DNA of 64,000 bases. Source: Bin87 sp963663945. Its GTDB lineage: Bacteria; Chloroflexota; Dehalococcoidia; Lucifugimonadales; UBA3495. The stretch's first letter is position 1. Each line of letters opens with the position of its first letter. A program made the position numbers and the translations under genes. Location: NCBI GenBank assembly GCA_963663945.1, contig OY760687.1, positions 1-64,000 of the forward strand, in the 5' to 3' direction. The notes under the pieces were generated by a model. The model ran no database searches. It worked only from the letters and a program-made list of their open reading frames with translations, and was not told the origin of the DNA. Positions 63,934-64,000 of the stretch are shown piece by piece.

Positions 63934-64000
63934 GACCTTCCTCCTTATTGGATTGGCGTTGATCGCGGTCGGTGCGGACGACTGCTGCTGTCCTGACAGC

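Overview
This is a GC-rich, gene-dense bacterial window with strong strand blocks, many 4-nt gene overlaps and mostly Shine-Dalgarno-led starts. Two features recall uncultured marine or sponge-associated Chloroflexota (SAR202/Dehalococcoidia-like) or Acidimicrobiia: a giant exported protein with Calx-beta-like and 'DADG...YQW' Ig-like repeats, and a histidine kinase fused to a winged-helix output domain. That placement is inference only; the window has no rRNA or other phylogenetic marker.

Layout. (1) 1-4.8 kb is signalling: a minus-strand NarL-type kinase/regulator pair, then a small ORF overlapping a 794-aa GAF-PAS-kinase-pseudoreceiver-winged-helix protein. (2) 5.3-5.6 kb holds a decayed MarR-like gene. 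(3) 5.9-17.9 kb is one gene of about 4,017 codons for an exported repeat protein. It contains five nearly identical 675-bp tandem repeats, and a dead extra repeat follows its stop codon. (4) 18.2-25 kb starts with a small membrane protein and a tRNA-like gene, followed by sparse hypothetical genes, a lipoprotein and a DNA-methyltransferase scrap. (5) 25.3-41 kb is a mobile zone. An orphan TnpB-like gene precedes two same-orientation TnpB elements (one intact, one frameshifted). These bracket a chain of tyrosine recombinase genes joined by 4-nt overlaps, and an IS21-family element sits exactly in one of the overlaps. Nearby are two paralogous Cys-rich genes, one fused to an HNH nuclease, and a lipoprotein flanked by direct repeats. 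(6) 41.2-50.65 kb is an integrative element or its remains: an HNH-DGQHR protein, an AAA ATPase, two degenerate copies of a helix-turn-helix plus Pro-rich module, a MutL tail pseudogene, and an excisionase/integrase pair next to a 21-bp 3' end of a tRNA-Leu gene. (7) 51.1-59.2 kb looks chromosomal and functional. It has a nucleotide-sugar dehydrogenase, then a GT4 glycosyltransferase, a radical SAM/SPASM enzyme, a three-part PhyH-WG repeat-methyltransferase fusion and a histidine phosphatase read as one tightly coupled unit, facing a convergent sugar epimerase that seems to need an ATT start. (8) 59.5-64 kb holds gene debris (UvrD, MetE-like, Gfo/Idh and resolvase fragments) and three apparently intact genes (transglutaminase-like and two hypotheticals).

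The most likely undescribed system is the 52.6-59.2 kb unit: sugar transfer, radical SAM chemistry, an Fe/2-oxoglutarate-type oxygenase and methylation on one transcript, with nucleotide-sugar supply genes on either side. This suggests a modified glycoconjugate or small glycosylated metabolite. Second is the recombinase chain with a free-standing core-binding-domain protein, opened by IS21.
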